Shown: positions 33,362 through 43,769, counted from the stretch's first letter. The stretch is 64,000 nucleotides of DNA from Hyphomonadaceae bacterium (GCA_024743315.1 JANSWU010000005.1:310001-374000), one strand, 5' to 3'. Notes: generated from the letters alone by a model not told the origin. Numbers and translations are program-made.

Positions 33362-34216
33362 TTAATTTTCAAGTGGCGTGAACTTAAGGGTCGCTGCTTG
33401 CAAGGTCACAGTGCCAATATCTTCGGTCTCTGCTTCGATGCGGACGGGCACATGTGCGCCGTTGGGCAAAGGGGCGAGCCACATCCGCAACGGGCCATCA
33501 ATGCCAGACAGATTGTCCTTATCCGACTCCCCGGCTTTGTAGCCCGCAACCTTATCCATTCTGATATGGCACTCATAGGCTTCACCGGACCAAGCCTCTG
33601 ATTTCACTTGCTTCATGCCATGATTAGTCAGGTGCAAATGCGTCAGCTGTCGACCGTCGAAAATCTTCAGCGGACCGCCGCACGGGTCTTCGCCTTCCGC
33701 CCGCGGCTCAAGCGCAAACGAAATCAAGGCCGTGACCGGATCCTTGGCGTCCAGCGCCTGTTCAACCGTGGCAGGGGGTTCGCCCAGATTCCCGAACCGC
33801 GGCGTTGCGGTCATTTCGAAATCATCTTTGAGATATTTCAGGTCGACCCGGCGGTTTTTCTTGCCATCGCGGTTCTGCGACACGAACGCATAAGTGTCCA
33901 AGCCGTCCGGACGCGTATAGCCGGAGGCTGCAATTTCGAGGTCATAATTGACGAGGATATCGGCAAGGCCCGTCGTTTTCACTTTGCTTTTGATCGCATA
34001 GGTGTCCTTGTTCATGGTCACGCGGAAATTGGCTTTCCCGGTGATTGGCAGAATCAAGACCCAAGCATTGGCCTTGATATTATATTCCATCTCCATGGGT
34101 TGGCCGGCCTCGATCATTGCGAGGATGTGCGGCTCGATCAAAGCCGTATCTGCGCCAGAGACAGAGGAAACCGTCACAGATGCGAGCGCGGCTGATGCGA
34201 GAAGTTTTTTCATCAT
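33362..34216 (-). CDS. DUF3108 domain protein, exported
   Basis: 284 residues with a signal peptide (MMKKLLASAALASVTVSSVSGA). The mature part has the DUF3108 pattern: MEMEYNIKANAWVLILPITG, KSKVKTTGLADILVNYDLEI, YTRPDGLDTYAFVSQNRDGK, RRVDLKYL, then a beta-rich C-terminus including MWLAPLPNGAHVPVRIEAET. DUF3108 proteins are periplasmic or outer-membrane-associated beta structures of unknown function. ATG 34216 is followed by a second ATG, and either could be used. A divergent rpmB promoter lies upstream. No neighbour suggests a pathway. Confidence 0.87.
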   Translation of the reverse strand: MMKKLLASAALASVTVSSVSGADTALIEPHILAMIEAGQPMEMEYNIKANAWVLILPITGKANFRVTMNKDTYAIKSKVKTTGLADILVNYDLEIAASGYTRPDGLDTYAFVSQNRDGKKNRRVDLKYLKDDFEMTATPRFGNLGEPPATVEQALDAKDPVTALISFALEPRAEGEDPCGGPLKIFDGRQLTHLHLTNHGMKQVKSEAWSGEAYECHIRMDKVAGYKAGESDKDNLSGIDGPLRMWLAPLPNGAHVPVRIEAETEDIGTVTLQAATLKFTPLEN

Positions 34217-34363
34217 GGCAAAGGGCCTCATGCGTGGATCAGGGTCACTAGATATATATGTGTGTGGCAAAAGATAGGCTGAACAAGCGTGTCACTGTTT
34301 CGCCGTGATTATTTCTTTTTAGGGACCGATTTTCAAGCAGGCAGCTCGGACTCATCTCAGTGC

Positions 34364-34392
34364 TTGACGGGCTTGGCATCGGCGCGTAATAG
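34364..34392 (+). promoter_or_regulatory. Promoter of rpmB
   Basis: TTGACG (34364-34369, 5 of 6 to TTGACA), 17 bases, TAATAG (34387-34392). Predicted start about 34399, a short leader before the rpmB start codon. Confidence 0.7.
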
Positions 34393-34432
34393 CCGCGCTT
34401 CGGTTTCAATCTAGACAATGAGCGAGCGACCC

Positions 34433-34723
34433 ATGTCCCGCGTATGTGAACTTACTGGCACAGGCCCAATGGTCGGACACAATGTCAGTCACTCGAATAT
34501 CAAAACCAAGCGCCGGTTTATGCCAAACCTGGTGAATGTTACTCTGCATTCCGAGGCGCTGGATCAAAACTTCTCTATGCGCATCGCTGCCAAAGCACTG
34601 CGCACCGTCGATAAGCTTGGCGGTCTTGATGCTTATCTCGCCAAAGCCAAGGACGATGTCCTGTCGGCGAAAGCGCTGAAGATCAAAAAGAACATTGCGA
34701 AGAAAGCGGAAGAAACCGCCTAA
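34433..34723 (+). CDS. rpmB: 50S ribosomal protein L28
   Basis: 96 residues from ATG 34433: [20 protein letters not shown] begins exactly like bacterial L28. Then come [15 protein letters not shown], the [20 protein letters not shown] helix and a Lys-rich tail. The ATG 15 bases upstream is in frame but would add five residues the family does not have. L28 binds the 50S subunit near the exit site and is needed for assembly. It is a single-gene unit with its own promoter and terminator. It has no CxxC zinc motif. Confidence 0.96.
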   Translation: MSRVCELTGTGPMVGHNVSHSNIKTKRRFMPNLVNVTLHSEALDQNFSMRIAAKALRTVDKLGGLDAYLAKAKDDVLSAKALKIKKNIAKKAEETA

Positions 34724-34746
34724 GCTTTCAATCCAGTTCTCTGAAC

Positions 34747-34777
34747 AACGCGCTCTGGTCCCCAGGGCGCGTTTTTT
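34747..34777 (+). terminator. Terminator of rpmB
   Basis: 12-bp stem AACGCGCTCTGG / CCAGGGCGCGTT (one G-T pair) with a 3-base loop, then a run of six T. It lies 24 bases after the rpmB stop. Confidence 0.92.
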
Positions 34778-34844
34778 GTTTTCGGATTTGCATCGCTCCG
34801 AAAGAGCGTTAGACCCGCACCCTGACTTACGAGGGAGTGCGTAA

Positions 34845-36536
34845 ATGCGTTGGATACTGGCCGCGACAGCGGGATTGATCATGGCAGGGTGCGGGGCGGG
34901 CAATCAGGATGCCGCGACCGATGAACCTACCGGACCGCAAACGATCTATACCGGCGGCACGATCTATACCGGCATTGGCCGCAACACCGTCGAAGCGGTG
35001 ACCGTGGATGCGGCGGGGCGGATCGTCTCGACCGACGCCCCCACGGAAGCTCAGCTTGGCAATGAATCCGTGACTCTGATCGATCTCCAGGGCGCGGTCA
35101 TGTTCCCGGGATTCGTTGACGGCCACGCTCATCTACTCGGCATTGGCGAGCGCGAGCTAACTCTCAATCTCGAAGGGACCGCCTCGATTGTTGAGTTGGT
35201 CACCCGTATCGAAAGCGAAGTCCAAGGTCTTCCTGCCGGACAGGTCGTCTACGGGCGCGGCTGGATCGAGACCGGTTGGCCCGAAGGCCGGATGCCGCTT
35301 GCCAGTGATCTGGATGCGGTCAGCCCGGACAATCCTGTTATTCTCACCCGTGCTGATGGTCATGCCCTGGTTGCCAACTCAGCCGCCTTCGCCGCGGCTG
35401 GTATCACCGATGAAACGCCGGACGTCGATGGCGGCAAAATTGAACGGGACGAGACCGGTAAAGCGACCGGCATCCTGATCGACAATTCAATGGGGCAGGT
35501 CCTGCAATTGGTCTCTGCGCCAACCCCTGAAGAGATTACCCGCGCCTATGTTGTCGGCTCGGCGGCCTATTCGGCGCGCGGCTGGACCGGTGTGCACAAT
35601 ATGAGCGTTAATCCGCGTGACGCGGCTATCCTCGAACGGCTCGATCTCGAAGGCCGGATGCCGCTGCGTCTGCACAATGCCTATGATCAGGCCGGATTCG
35701 AAATCGCTGAAACCCGCGCCCATGAAACCGATACGATCACTAATCGCTCGATCAAACTGTATATGGACGGGGCGCTAGGATCGCGCGGCGCGCTGCTGAT
35801 CGAACCCTATTCGGATCGCCCGAATACACGCGGCCTATCTTTGATGGAGGCGGACCTGCTCGGCGAATTGATGCGCCGGGCGGAAGCTGGAAATGTGCAG
35901 CTCGCCATTCATGCCATTGGCGATCTCGCCAATCGGTTGATCCTCGATCAATACTGGATCGAACAGACAGCGGCGGAAGAAGCGGGCGACGCAACCGCGA
36001 ATTTTGCCGACAATCGTTGGCGGATTGAGCACACGCAAATCCTTCATCCCGATGATATTGAGCGCGTTGGCGGCCTTGGCCTGATCGCGTCCATGCAACC
36101 GAGCCACGCGATCGGCGACTTAAAGTTTGCGCCGGACCGGCTTGGCCCCAACCGCCTGTATGGGGCCTATGCCTGGCAGAGCTTGCTGGCGACCGGGGCG
36201 ATCATTGTCGGCGGATCAGACGCGCCCGTTGAAGTCGGCACCCCGCAAATCGAATTCTATGCCGCCGTCGCGCGCAAGGATCTTGAAGGCTTCAGTACGG
36301 ATGAATGGTATCCGAGCGAAGCCTTATCGCGCGAACAGGCGCTGACCTTGTTCACTTCGGCCCCGGCCTATGCGGCCTTCATGGAGGATGATCTCGGTAC
36401 AATCGAAGCTGGCAAATTGGCCGATTTCACGGTCTTTGATCGCGACTTGATGACGATTCCGGAGGCTGAAATTCTTGCCGCCAAGACCGTCATGACGGTC
36501 GTGCATGGAGAGATTGTTCACTCTGCGGCCGAATAG
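34845..36536 (+). CDS. Amidohydrolase family 3 lipoprotein (YtcJ-like)
   Basis: 563 residues. Lipobox GLIMAGC (Cys about residue 16). The amidohydrolase fold begins with TIYTGGTIYTG and the metal motif FVDGHAHLLGIG (HxH). Further metal/catalytic blocks: RADGHALVANS, KLYMDGALGSRGA (family-3 type), LAIHAIGDLANRLILD, WRIEHTQILHPDDI, IVGGSDAPVEVGTP and LTLFTSAPAYAAF, closing with GTIEAGKLADFTVFD. It would hydrolyse amide or N-formyl-type bonds outside the cytoplasm. The substrate is unknown. The gene's end overlaps the convergent alpha/beta hydrolase by 19 bases. Confidence 0.9.
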   Translation: MRWILAATAGLIMAGCGAGNQDAATDEPTGPQTIYTGGTIYTGIGRNTVEAVTVDAAGRIVSTDAPTEAQLGNESVTLIDLQGAVMFPGFVDGHAHLLGIGERELTLNLEGTASIVELVTRIESEVQGLPAGQVVYGRGWIETGWPEGRMPLASDLDAVSPDNPVILTRADGHALVANSAAFAAAGITDETPDVDGGKIERDETGKATGILIDNSMGQVLQLVSAPTPEEITRAYVVGSAAYSARGWTGVHNMSVNPRDAAILERLDLEGRMPLRLHNAYDQAGFEIAETRAHETDTITNRSIKLYMDGALGSRGALLIEPYSDRPNTRGLSLMEADLLGELMRRAEAGNVQLAIHAIGDLANRLILDQYWIEQTAAEEAGDATANFADNRWRIEHTQILHPDDIERVGGLGLIASMQPSHAIGDLKFAPDRLGPNRLYGAYAWQSLLATGAIIVGGSDAPVEVGTPQIEFYAAVARKDLEGFSTDEWYPSEALSREQALTLFTSAPAYAAFMEDDLGTIEAGKLADFTVFDRDLMTIPEAEILAAKTVMTVVHGEIVHSAAE

Positions 36537-37426
36537 ACTCGTGTCGCCGCAAAGTGATCAAGCATCAGCTTGGTCACTTGCGGCAGAAAGCGGGGGGGCA
36601 CATCATGTCCCATGCCTTGCATGACTTCCATGCGCGCGCCGCGCACCAGCTTGGCGATGTCGCGGCCGCCCTCAATCGGCACCAAAGGGTCGGCATCGCC
36701 ATGAATGACGAGGGTCGGCGCTTTGATCGTGCGCGTCACTTTGCGAAAATCACCTGACGCCACAATCGCTGACATTTGCCGGATCACGCCAGCTGGATTG
36801 AAGCTGCGATCATATGAGCGCGTGATGCGATCGCGCATGCCATTGGTGTTCTGGTCTTCGCCGGGCGTGCCGATAATGCCAAAAGTCGCCACAGATTGAT
36901 CAATAATGTCATCGCGGCGGGTCGGCTGCGGCCCACGGCGGACCATGGCTTTCATCACCGTGCTTGAAGGCCGAGGCAGTTTGGGATTGCCTGTGGTTGT
37001 CATGATGGCGGTCAGGCTGGAAACCCGGTCCGGCACTTTGGCGGCGACATGCTGACCGATCATGCCGCCCATAGAAATGCCAACCAGGTGCACCCGATCA
37101 AGTGCCAGCGCCTCCATCAAACCAATCGTATCCTGGGCCATGTCGGATAAGTCGTACGGCGTTTTAGACCGAATTCCGAGCCGGCGCAGCAGAATGTGTC
37201 GCAAGATATGCGGGGTCTTCTCACCGGTATGGTGATGCGACAGACCGATGTCGCGATTGTCGAATGTGATGACGCGATAGCCGCCTTTGACCAAGTCCGC
37301 CACGAGCTTGTCCGGCCACATGGTCAATTGCCCGCCCAGGCCCATGATTAAGAGCGCCACAGGCGCATCTTTGGGGCCGTGGCTTTCATAAGTCAGCTTG
37401 ATCCCGTTTGCGGTCACTTGGGGCAT
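36518..37426 (-). CDS. Alpha/beta hydrolase
   Basis: 302 residues. The nucleophile elbow is GISMGGMIGQH with Ser118. The oxyanion region is LLIMGLGGQLTMWPD, the acid is likely in LVIHGDADPLVPIEGG, and the catalytic His in MGHDVPPRFLPQ. It hydrolyses an ester, lactone or similar bond in the cytoplasm. The closest general type is the aclacinomycin methylesterase-like group. Start ATG 37426 follows AAGGAC and gives MPQVTANGIKLTYESHG. The 15 residues of open frame before it lack a ribosome site. Confidence 0.88.
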   Translation of the reverse strand: MPQVTANGIKLTYESHGPKDAPVALLIMGLGGQLTMWPDKLVADLVKGGYRVITFDNRDIGLSHHHTGEKTPHILRHILLRRLGIRSKTPYDLSDMAQDTIGLMEALALDRVHLVGISMGGMIGQHVAAKVPDRVSSLTAIMTTTGNPKLPRPSSTVMKAMVRRGPQPTRRDDIIDQSVATFGIIGTPGEDQNTNGMRDRITRSYDRSFNPAGVIRQMSAIVASGDFRKVTRTIKAPTLVIHGDADPLVPIEGGRDIAKLVRGARMEVMQGMGHDVPPRFLPQVTKLMLDHFAATRVYSAAE

Positions 37427-37586
37427 GGCGAGTCCTTCGATCCGTGTCTTCCATCCGCATTTAGGGGGCACCGTGCTGAAAGGCCAGACGCAGAGGAGAA
37501 TCGCAGCACATCACCCAATGTCACACTTGGCGCGCGGCGCGGTTGTGATAGGTGAGCCTCTGAAGACTTGAAGAAAGACGACCGCG

Positions 37587-38570
37587 ATGACCGTGATGAG
37601 CGATAGCGACGCCCTGCAGGGCATGGTGCCGACGGAAAAGATCAATGTCCGCAAAGTGTTCGGCCTCGACACAGATATGGTCGTCCACGGCTTCAAGGAA
37701 CGAACCGAATATGTGCCCGCGATTGATGATTCCTATCGCTTCGACCCGCAGACGACGATGGCCCTCTTGGCGGGCTTCGAACACAATCGCCGGGTCATGG
37801 TGCAAGGCTATCACGGCACCGGGAAGTCGACGCATATCGAACAGATCGCCGCGCGTCTGAATTGGCCGATGATCCGGGTCAACCTGGACAGTCACGTGTC
37901 GCGGATCGACATGGTCGGCAAGGACGCGATCGTGCTGAAAGACGGGGCGCAGGTCACCGAGTTTCGCGAAGGCATTCTGCCTTGGGCCCTGCAGCGCCCA
38001 GTCGCAATTACGTTTGACGAATATGATGCCGGTCGTCCGGACGTGATGTTCGTGATCCAGCGCGTGCTGGAAGCGAGCGGCAAGCTGACCCTGCTCGACC
38101 AGAACCGCGTCATTGAGCCAAATCCATATTTCCGCCTATTCGCGACCACCAACACGGTCGGTCTCGGCGACACCACCGGCCTCTACCATGGCACTCAGCA
38201 GCTCAACCAGGGCCAGATGGACCGCTGGAGCATTGTCACGACGCTGAATTATCTCGAGCATGATGCTGAAGTTGAAATCGTTGCGACCAAGGCCGGCGAT
38301 GTTGATCAGGAAACGCTGAGCCGCATGGTGACCCTGGCCGACCTGACGCGGAATGCCTTCATGAATGGCGATCTGTCGACGGTGATGAGCCCGCGAACAG
38401 TGATCACGTGGGCCGAGAATTTCGCGATCTTCAAAGATCTCGGCCATGCTTTCCGGATGACCTTCCTCAACAAGTGTGACGAGCTGGAGCGCCCTCTGGT
38501 TGCCGAAATGTATCAGCGCTGCTTTGCCGAGGAACTGCCGGAAAGCGCCTTGATGGTCCGGGTCGCTTAG
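37587..38570 (+). CDS. cobS: Cobaltochelatase subunit CobS
   Basis: 327 residues, a AAA+ ATPase with Walker [11 protein letters not shown] (about 72-81), Walker [11 protein letters not shown] and sensor [14 protein letters not shown]. The N-terminal [20 protein letters not shown] is CobS-specific. With CobT and CobN it inserts cobalt into hydrogenobyrinic acid a,c-diamide in aerobic cobalamin synthesis. CobN is not in the window, and no cobalamin riboswitch is visible upstream. An ATG nine bases further in is an alternative start. A membrane-protein gene separates it from cobT. Confidence 0.95.
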   Translation: MTVMSDSDALQGMVPTEKINVRKVFGLDTDMVVHGFKERTEYVPAIDDSYRFDPQTTMALLAGFEHNRRVMVQGYHGTGKSTHIEQIAARLNWPMIRVNLDSHVSRIDMVGKDAIVLKDGAQVTEFREGILPWALQRPVAITFDEYDAGRPDVMFVIQRVLEASGKLTLLDQNRVIEPNPYFRLFATTNTVGLGDTTGLYHGTQQLNQGQMDRWSIVTTLNYLEHDAEVEIVATKAGDVDQETLSRMVTLADLTRNAFMNGDLSTVMSPRTVITWAENFAIFKDLGHAFRMTFLNKCDELERPLVAEMYQRCFAEELPESALMVRVA

Positions 38571-38644
38571 CGCCGACACAGGCGTTTTCACCAAACGTTA
38601 TCCGGTTTCGGCTACCCGCAATGGGGTCGGAACAAGGATGATGC

Positions 38645-39832
38645 ATGACCGCGACCGATCGCCTTTTTGATCCAAAGCTCGCTTTTGTTGCGGTGCTCGC
38701 AATTGCCGTGACGCAATATCTGGTCTTTGTCATGTCTCTCTTGGGCGTGAGCCAGGAATTTGTTTTTGGCGGCGACTTTTCGGTGTTCTGGGCGGCCGCC
38801 AATGAAACGTTGGCCGGCCGGATGGCCGATCTGTATACACAAGACGGCATCGCGCAGGCCCTGCAAACGCACAATCCCGGCGAAGCGCTGGAAGGACTGA
38901 CCTGGCAATATCCCCCGCATGCGGGCCTCGTGTTCAGTCCGATCGGATGGATGCCACTGCCGCTCGCATACGCTGTTTGGTGCCTGCTAGGTCTGTCAGT
39001 CTATGGTCTGGCACTGCATTCGGTTGGCCTACGAGATCGTGTTCTGATCGCTGCGCTTGCTTCGATCCCCGTCTTATTGGCTTTCAAAACCGGTCAGAAC
39101 GCCTTGTTCACCGGTGCGCTGTTGATCATCGCGGTGTTCAACGCTCGTTCGAAGCCTGTGCTCGCAGGTGCCGCGGCCGCGCTTCTGACCATCAAACCCC
39201 AGCTTGGCTTTTTGTTGCCGGTTTTGTTTCTCGCCGGCGGGCATTGGCGGGCGTTCGCATTTGCAAGCCTCGGAAGCCTCGGATTGGTGGGCCTATCATT
39301 CGGCGTGTTCGGGCTGGAGGCATGGTCGGCCTTCCTCAGCAGTGTGCTGAGTGTTTCGGGATCGGTCGCCAGTGGAGAGATGCCGCTTTACAAGATGGTC
39401 AATATCTATGCGGCCGCGCAAATGCTGGGGCTGCCCGACAGCCTGGCCATCGCCATAGGCGGGCTGGCATGCCTGAGTGCGATCGCCCTGATGGTCTGGG
39501 TCACACGCAATACAGAGGACAATCGTTGGCGCTATGCGGCGCTTGCCGGGCTGACGCTGTTTGCCGCTCCATATTCCTATTATTACGAATTGGCTCTGAT
39601 CGTTCCGGCCTTGTTGTTTGTGCTCGAGCGCGGATATCAGGCAGGTTGGCTGCGGTTTGAGCGTGAGCTGGTCGCCACAATTACTGTGTTATGCCTCGCC
39701 TTGCCGGGCATCCCGGTCCGATCCGGCCTGTCGCTGAGCTTTGTCCTGATGGCCATGGTCGTACTGATCATTGGCCGCCGGTTGAAGGCCGAGCTCGCGC
39801 CGAAACCAGCGCCAAGTCTGCAAATGCTCTAA
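38645..39832 (+). CDS. GT87-like (DUF2029) polyprenyl-phosphate-sugar glycosyltransferase
   Basis: 395 residues with about ten membrane helices. It has the family loop GGDFSVFWAAANETLAGR (the DFxxYWxA-type motif, about 40-57), WQYPPHAGLVFSP, and TIKPQLGFLLPVLFLAGGHWR in the middle. DUF2029/GT87 enzymes transfer mannose or other sugars from a lipid carrier to glycans outside the inner membrane. It sits between cobS and cobT, 74 bases after cobS, and probably is read with them, although no functional link is known. ATG 38645 has AAGGATGATGC upstream. Confidence 0.82.
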   Translation: MTATDRLFDPKLAFVAVLAIAVTQYLVFVMSLLGVSQEFVFGGDFSVFWAAANETLAGRMADLYTQDGIAQALQTHNPGEALEGLTWQYPPHAGLVFSPIGWMPLPLAYAVWCLLGLSVYGLALHSVGLRDRVLIAALASIPVLLAFKTGQNALFTGALLIIAVFNARSKPVLAGAAAALLTIKPQLGFLLPVLFLAGGHWRAFAFASLGSLGLVGLSFGVFGLEAWSAFLSSVLSVSGSVASGEMPLYKMVNIYAAAQMLGLPDSLAIAIGGLACLSAIALMVWVTRNTEDNRWRYAALAGLTLFAAPYSYYYELALIVPALLFVLERGYQAGWLRFERELVATITVLCLALPGIPVRSGLSLSFVLMAMVVLIIGRRLKAELAPKPAPSLQML

Positions 39833-39907
39833 GCTTTCCGCGACGCGATCGCAGTTGGCGTGATTGTCGCGCTTCGCAAATTCGCTTCGCCGCGCTAAGT
39901 CACAGCC

Positions 39908-41896
39908 ATGAGCAAGACTGACGAAGCCCCTTACGAACTGTTCAAGCAGGCGCTGGCGACCACCGCGAAAGCGATGAGCCAGACCCGCGATGTTGAGGTG
40001 GCTTTCTCAGGTGACGGCCCGCGGGCTGAGCCCGAACGCCTGGTCTTGCCGCCACCGCCGCGCGACCTCTCGCCGGAACTGGCCGCCCGCGCGCGGGGCG
40101 AAGCCGACGCCACCGCCTTGCGCCTGGCTCACCATGACCCGGTTGCACATGCCCGCTTGCAGCCGAAGAATGATGTCGGTCGACAGGTCTATGAAGCGGC
40201 TGAGCGGGCGCGGATCGAAAGCATTGGCGCCCGGGCGATGGACGGCACGGCGGACAATCTTGATGCGGCGCTTGCTGCCCGCTGCGAACGCGCCGGGTAT
40301 TCGCGCATGGAAGATCGCCAGGAGGCGCCGCTCGCGCCTGCCGTCGAGTTCCTGTTGCGTGAGCGCCTGACCGGTCGCGACCTGCCCGCAGAAGCCGAAG
40401 GGATTGCCTCACTCTGGCGTGATGAAGTCAATGCTCGCGGCACCGACACGCTCGATAAGCTGATTGACCAATTACACGATCAAGAGGCCTTTGCGCGAAC
40501 CATTCAGGATCTCATTCGCGATCTCACCAGAGGCGATGAGGTCAGTGATGATCAAGGTGAACAGGACGAAGAGTCTGAAGACGAGGCCGAACAGAACAAT
40601 CAGGAAAACTCCTCTGAAGACGGTGAATCTGGGGAAGAAACCCAGGGTGCCACAATGGAAGAAATTGAGGCCGGCGAGACCGATGACATGGATGGCGAAG
40701 AGACCAATGTCTCCGTCGATGCCGATGTCGATATGGACGCTGAGGACAGCCCCGACGATACCGATGACGGGACCAAGCCTCTGCGTCCGAATTTTCGCGA
40801 GGGCGATGACGCCCAACGCTTTCAGTATAAAGCCTTCACAACCGCGAATGATGAAGTGGCCCAGGCCCCCGACCTGTGTGACCCGGAAGAGCTGACACGG
40901 CTGCGCGCCTATCTCGATCATCAGCTGGAAAGCCTGCAGGGTGCGGTCTCCAAGCTCGCCAATAAGCTGCAACGTCGCCTGATGGCGCAGCAGAACCGAT
41001 CCTGGTCTTTCGACCTGGAAGAGGGCGTGCTCGATACGGCGCGTTTGACGCGGGTGATTACCGATCCGACCGCGCCGCTCAGCTTCAAACAAGAAGATGA
41101 CAGCAATTTCCGCGATACTGTGGTGACGCTGCTGCTCGACAATTCCGGTTCGATGCGTGGACGCCCGATCATGGTCGCGGCGCTATGTGCCGATATTCTC
41201 GCGCGCACACTGGAGCGGTGCGGCGTGAAAGTGGAGATCCTGGGCTTCACCACCAAAGCCTGGAAAGGCGGGCTCAGCCGCGAGGACTGGGTCAAGGCCG
41301 GCAAACCGGCAGGCCCCGGGCGCCTCAATGATTTGCGTCATATTGTCTATAAATCCGCCGATGCCCCGTGGCGCCGCGCGCGCCGCAATCTCGGCCTAAT
41401 GATGCGTGAAGGCCTGCTTAAGGAAAACATTGACGGCGAAGCCCTGCTCTGGGCTCATGATCGCCTAATGGCGCGCGCCGAGCAGCGCAAGATCCTGATG
41501 GTGATCTCCGATGGCGCGCCGGTTGATGATTCCACGCTTTCGGTGAATGTCGGCAATTATCTCGAGCGCCATTTGCGACAGGTCATCGAAGAATTGGAAA
41601 CGCGTAGTCCGGTTGAACTCATCGCCATCGGGATCGGCCATGACGTGACGCGCTATTACAAGCGCGCCGTGACCATTGTGGATGCCGAACAGTTGGGCGG
41701 CGCGATGACCGAACAGCTGGCCAGTCTGTTTGATGAGAATGGCGATGGCCCAAAACCGGAAGCCATGGCCGTGCCACCGCTCACACGCGAAACCGTGCGG
41801 CCCGGCGGAGCGACATCGGGCGCAGGTGCAGGCGCGCCGCGTTATGGTGGTCCAAAAGTCGGGTCCGGCCGCGATGTTCGCCGCACAAGGATGTGA
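39908..41896 (+). CDS. cobT: Cobaltochelatase subunit CobT
   Basis: 662 residues. The N-terminal helical domain (about 1-205) is followed by a very acidic linker (about 210-290, rich in Glu and Asp, such as [14 protein letters not shown]), then a VWA domain whose MIDAS motif is [12 protein letters not shown] (about 408-419). The C-terminal stretch [19 protein letters not shown] carries a further acidic loop. It is the VWA partner of CobS and forms the ATP-driven cap on CobN. Start ATG 39908 lies 75 bases after the membrane-protein gene. Length fits the family. Confidence 0.95.
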   Translation: MSKTDEAPYELFKQALATTAKAMSQTRDVEVAFSGDGPRAEPERLVLPPPPRDLSPELAARARGEADATALRLAHHDPVAHARLQPKNDVGRQVYEAAERARIESIGARAMDGTADNLDAALAARCERAGYSRMEDRQEAPLAPAVEFLLRERLTGRDLPAEAEGIASLWRDEVNARGTDTLDKLIDQLHDQEAFARTIQDLIRDLTRGDEVSDDQGEQDEESEDEAEQNNQENSSEDGESGEETQGATMEEIEAGETDDMDGEETNVSVDADVDMDAEDSPDDTDDGTKPLRPNFREGDDAQRFQYKAFTTANDEVAQAPDLCDPEELTRLRAYLDHQLESLQGAVSKLANKLQRRLMAQQNRSWSFDLEEGVLDTARLTRVITDPTAPLSFKQEDDSNFRDTVVTLLLDNSGSMRGRPIMVAALCADILARTLERCGVKVEILGFTTKAWKGGLSREDWVKAGKPAGPGRLNDLRHIVYKSADAPWRRARRNLGLMMREGLLKENIDGEALLWAHDRLMARAEQRKILMVISDGAPVDDSTLSVNVGNYLERHLRQVIEELETRSPVELIAIGIGHDVTRYYKRAVTIVDAEQLGGAMTEQLASLFDENGDGPKPEAMAVPPLTRETVRPGGATSGAGAGAPRYGGPKVGSGRDVRRTRM

Positions 41897-41956
41897 TTTC
41901 CTTCATTTTCCTGCCTTATTGATGCAGTGAAACCAGCACCGAAGAGGATCGATTCG

Positions 41957-43000
41957 ATGCGTGTTCTTTCACTTTTTGTGCTCGCAACGTTGAGCGCATG
42001 CACCGCGGCAGATATTCAGGCGCCTGTATCCCTGGACGCGGCCGACAGCGTCGCGGCCTGGACGTTTGCTGATCATGTGGATGATTTGCGGGCACGCTCC
42101 TGCCCAGAAGGCGTTGCGTTTCAACGTGCAGAGGATTTGCCGATCCGCATTATCGAAGCCGAGCGCGGCAGTGAGGCGGCGCAGCAGATGAATCTCCAGG
42201 GATTGACCTTGGCCGGCGCTTGGCAATTGGAGTCTTCTAACACCGCGTTTGGGGGGCTATCTGGCCTCGAGGTTATGCGGTCCGGCTCGCTCTTATCGAT
42301 CACCGACGATGGCAAATTCGTTTGGATCAGCATCGACCCCGAGACCGGCGTGCCGGACGGTCTCGGCTCGATCGCCCCCATGCGCAACGGCGAGGGCGAA
42401 ATCTTTCCGAATAAGCGGTCGGCCGATTCCGAAGGCCTCGCGTTTCGCGATGGCATTGCTTTTGTCAGTTTTGAACAGGACCACCGGATCGAGGCCTATG
42501 ATCTTGAAAGCTGCGGCAGCGCGGCCCACGCGGCGCGTGTGGTCAAGCTCGACAGGGTCGTGGACGGACGCGCTCTGGGCAATAATCGCGGCGCCGAAGG
42601 GCTCATGCTGAGGGATCAGAATCTGGTGGTCGGGTTTGAGTCTCAGGCTTCGGGCGGGTCTCCGGTCGGCACGGTCAATACTGATGGTACGCTTGCGGAT
42701 GTCGCGCGCACCGAACAGCCGCTCCTGTTCCTGTTGACCGGTATGGACCATCAGGATGGCATGACTGTGAAGACATTTCGTGCCTATGACCCAGTGCGTG
42801 GCCCGCGAGTGATTTTGCAAGTGCTTGATGCTGCAAACGTGCTCATTGCCAAAGCAACGCTGAAAAAGCCCTTGCCTGTCGACAATTTCGAAGCGGTTGC
42901 CTTGGGGACAAGTCCGGACGGGAAGACCCGGATCTGGGTCCTGTCTGACGACAATTTCAGCGCCGATCAGCGCACATTGCTGCTTGCCTTGGACCTGTAA
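41957..43000 (+). CDS. Phytase-like esterase lipoprotein (PF13449-type)
   Basis: 347 residues. The lipobox is LATLSAC (Cys about residue 15). The domain has the PF13449 beta-propeller pattern: GLSGLEVMRSGSLLSITDDG, RSADSEGLAFRDGIAFVSFE, LGNNRGAEGLMLRD, and NFEAVALGTSPDGKTRIWVL closing with SDDNF. These proteins are annotated as having esterase-like activity of phytase type. They act in the periplasm on phosphate or carboxyl esters, and the true substrate is unknown. Start ATG 41957 has AGAGGA nine bases upstream. The open frame before it (10 codons) lacks a signal peptide start. Confidence 0.87.
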   Translation: MRVLSLFVLATLSACTAADIQAPVSLDAADSVAAWTFADHVDDLRARSCPEGVAFQRAEDLPIRIIEAERGSEAAQQMNLQGLTLAGAWQLESSNTAFGGLSGLEVMRSGSLLSITDDGKFVWISIDPETGVPDGLGSIAPMRNGEGEIFPNKRSADSEGLAFRDGIAFVSFEQDHRIEAYDLESCGSAAHAARVVKLDRVVDGRALGNNRGAEGLMLRDQNLVVGFESQASGGSPVGTVNTDGTLADVARTEQPLLFLLTGMDHQDGMTVKTFRAYDPVRGPRVILQVLDAANVLIAKATLKKPLPVDNFEAVALGTSPDGKTRIWVLSDDNFSADQRTLLLALDL

Positions 43001-43022
43001 TCGGCGCGAATAACAAACAATT

Positions 43023-43769
43023 ATGGGGCATGAACCGATCTTTTGGGTGGTCGCCGTGATTTCGGTGTTGATCACAGGTGTGTCGAAAGGCGGGTTTGGC
43101 GGGTTGGCCTTGCTCGCAGTGCCGCTAATGGCCTTGGTCATTTCCCCAATCCAGGCGGCCGGGATCATGCTGCCCATCCTGATCGTGATGGATTGGGTCG
43201 GGGTCTGGACCTATCGCAAGTATTGGGATCGAACCCTGTTGATTTTGACATTGCCGGGCGCGGTGCTCGGCATCATCGCAGGCGGATTACTGGCCGGTTA
43301 TGTTGATGATCAGATTGTGCGGATCGTGGTCGGCGTAATCGCGGTGCTGTTCCCGATCTATGCGGTGACCAAGCCCTCCGGCGGCGATGCCTTTATCAAG
43401 GGCAATCGCCCGCTCGGTGTGATCTCTGGCGTCGTGGCAGGATTTACCAGCTTCGTCGCACATGCCGGCGGCCCGCCTTACCAAGCCTATGCGATCCCGC
43501 AAAACCTGGAAAAACGGATCTATGCCGGCACGGCGGTGATGTTCTTCTTTGTCGTGAATTTCGTGAAAGTCGTGCCCTACGCCATGCTCGGCCAGTTTGA
43601 TCAGACCAATCTGACGACCTCGCTAATTCTGATCCCACTGGCACCGGTTGGGGTTCTGTTCGGGGCCTGGTTGGTCAAACATATCGACCAGACGCTGTTC
43701 TATCGCATCCTCTACGGCATCATCTTTGCGGTGGGTCTGAAACTGCTTTGGGACGGATTTTTCGCCTAA
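43023..43769 (+). CDS. TauE/SafE-family membrane transporter, second copy
   Basis: 248 residues with about eight membrane helices. Family motifs: TGVSKGGFGGLALLAVPLMAL (about 18-40) and GFTSFVAHAGGPPYQAYAIP (about 140-160), which are the two halves of the TauE repeat. It likely exports a sulfur-containing or small organic anion. It is only distantly like the copy at 21869. It follows the phytase-like gene by 22 bases and ends in a 4-base stop overlap with the convergent TlpA-like gene. Confidence 0.9.
   Translation: MGHEPIFWVVAVISVLITGVSKGGFGGLALLAVPLMALVISPIQAAGIMLPILIVMDWVGVWTYRKYWDRTLLILTLPGAVLGIIAGGLLAGYVDDQIVRIVVGVIAVLFPIYAVTKPSGGDAFIKGNRPLGVISGVVAGFTSFVAHAGGPPYQAYAIPQNLEKRIYAGTAVMFFFVVNFVKVVPYAMLGQFDQTNLTTSLILIPLAPVGVLFGAWLVKHIDQTLFYRILYGIIFAVGLKLLWDGFFA

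Noticed and set aside
37472-37586. Possible cobalamin riboswitch upstream of cobS
   Set aside because: I see no B12-box or the conserved hairpin set, and the interval is too short for the full element.
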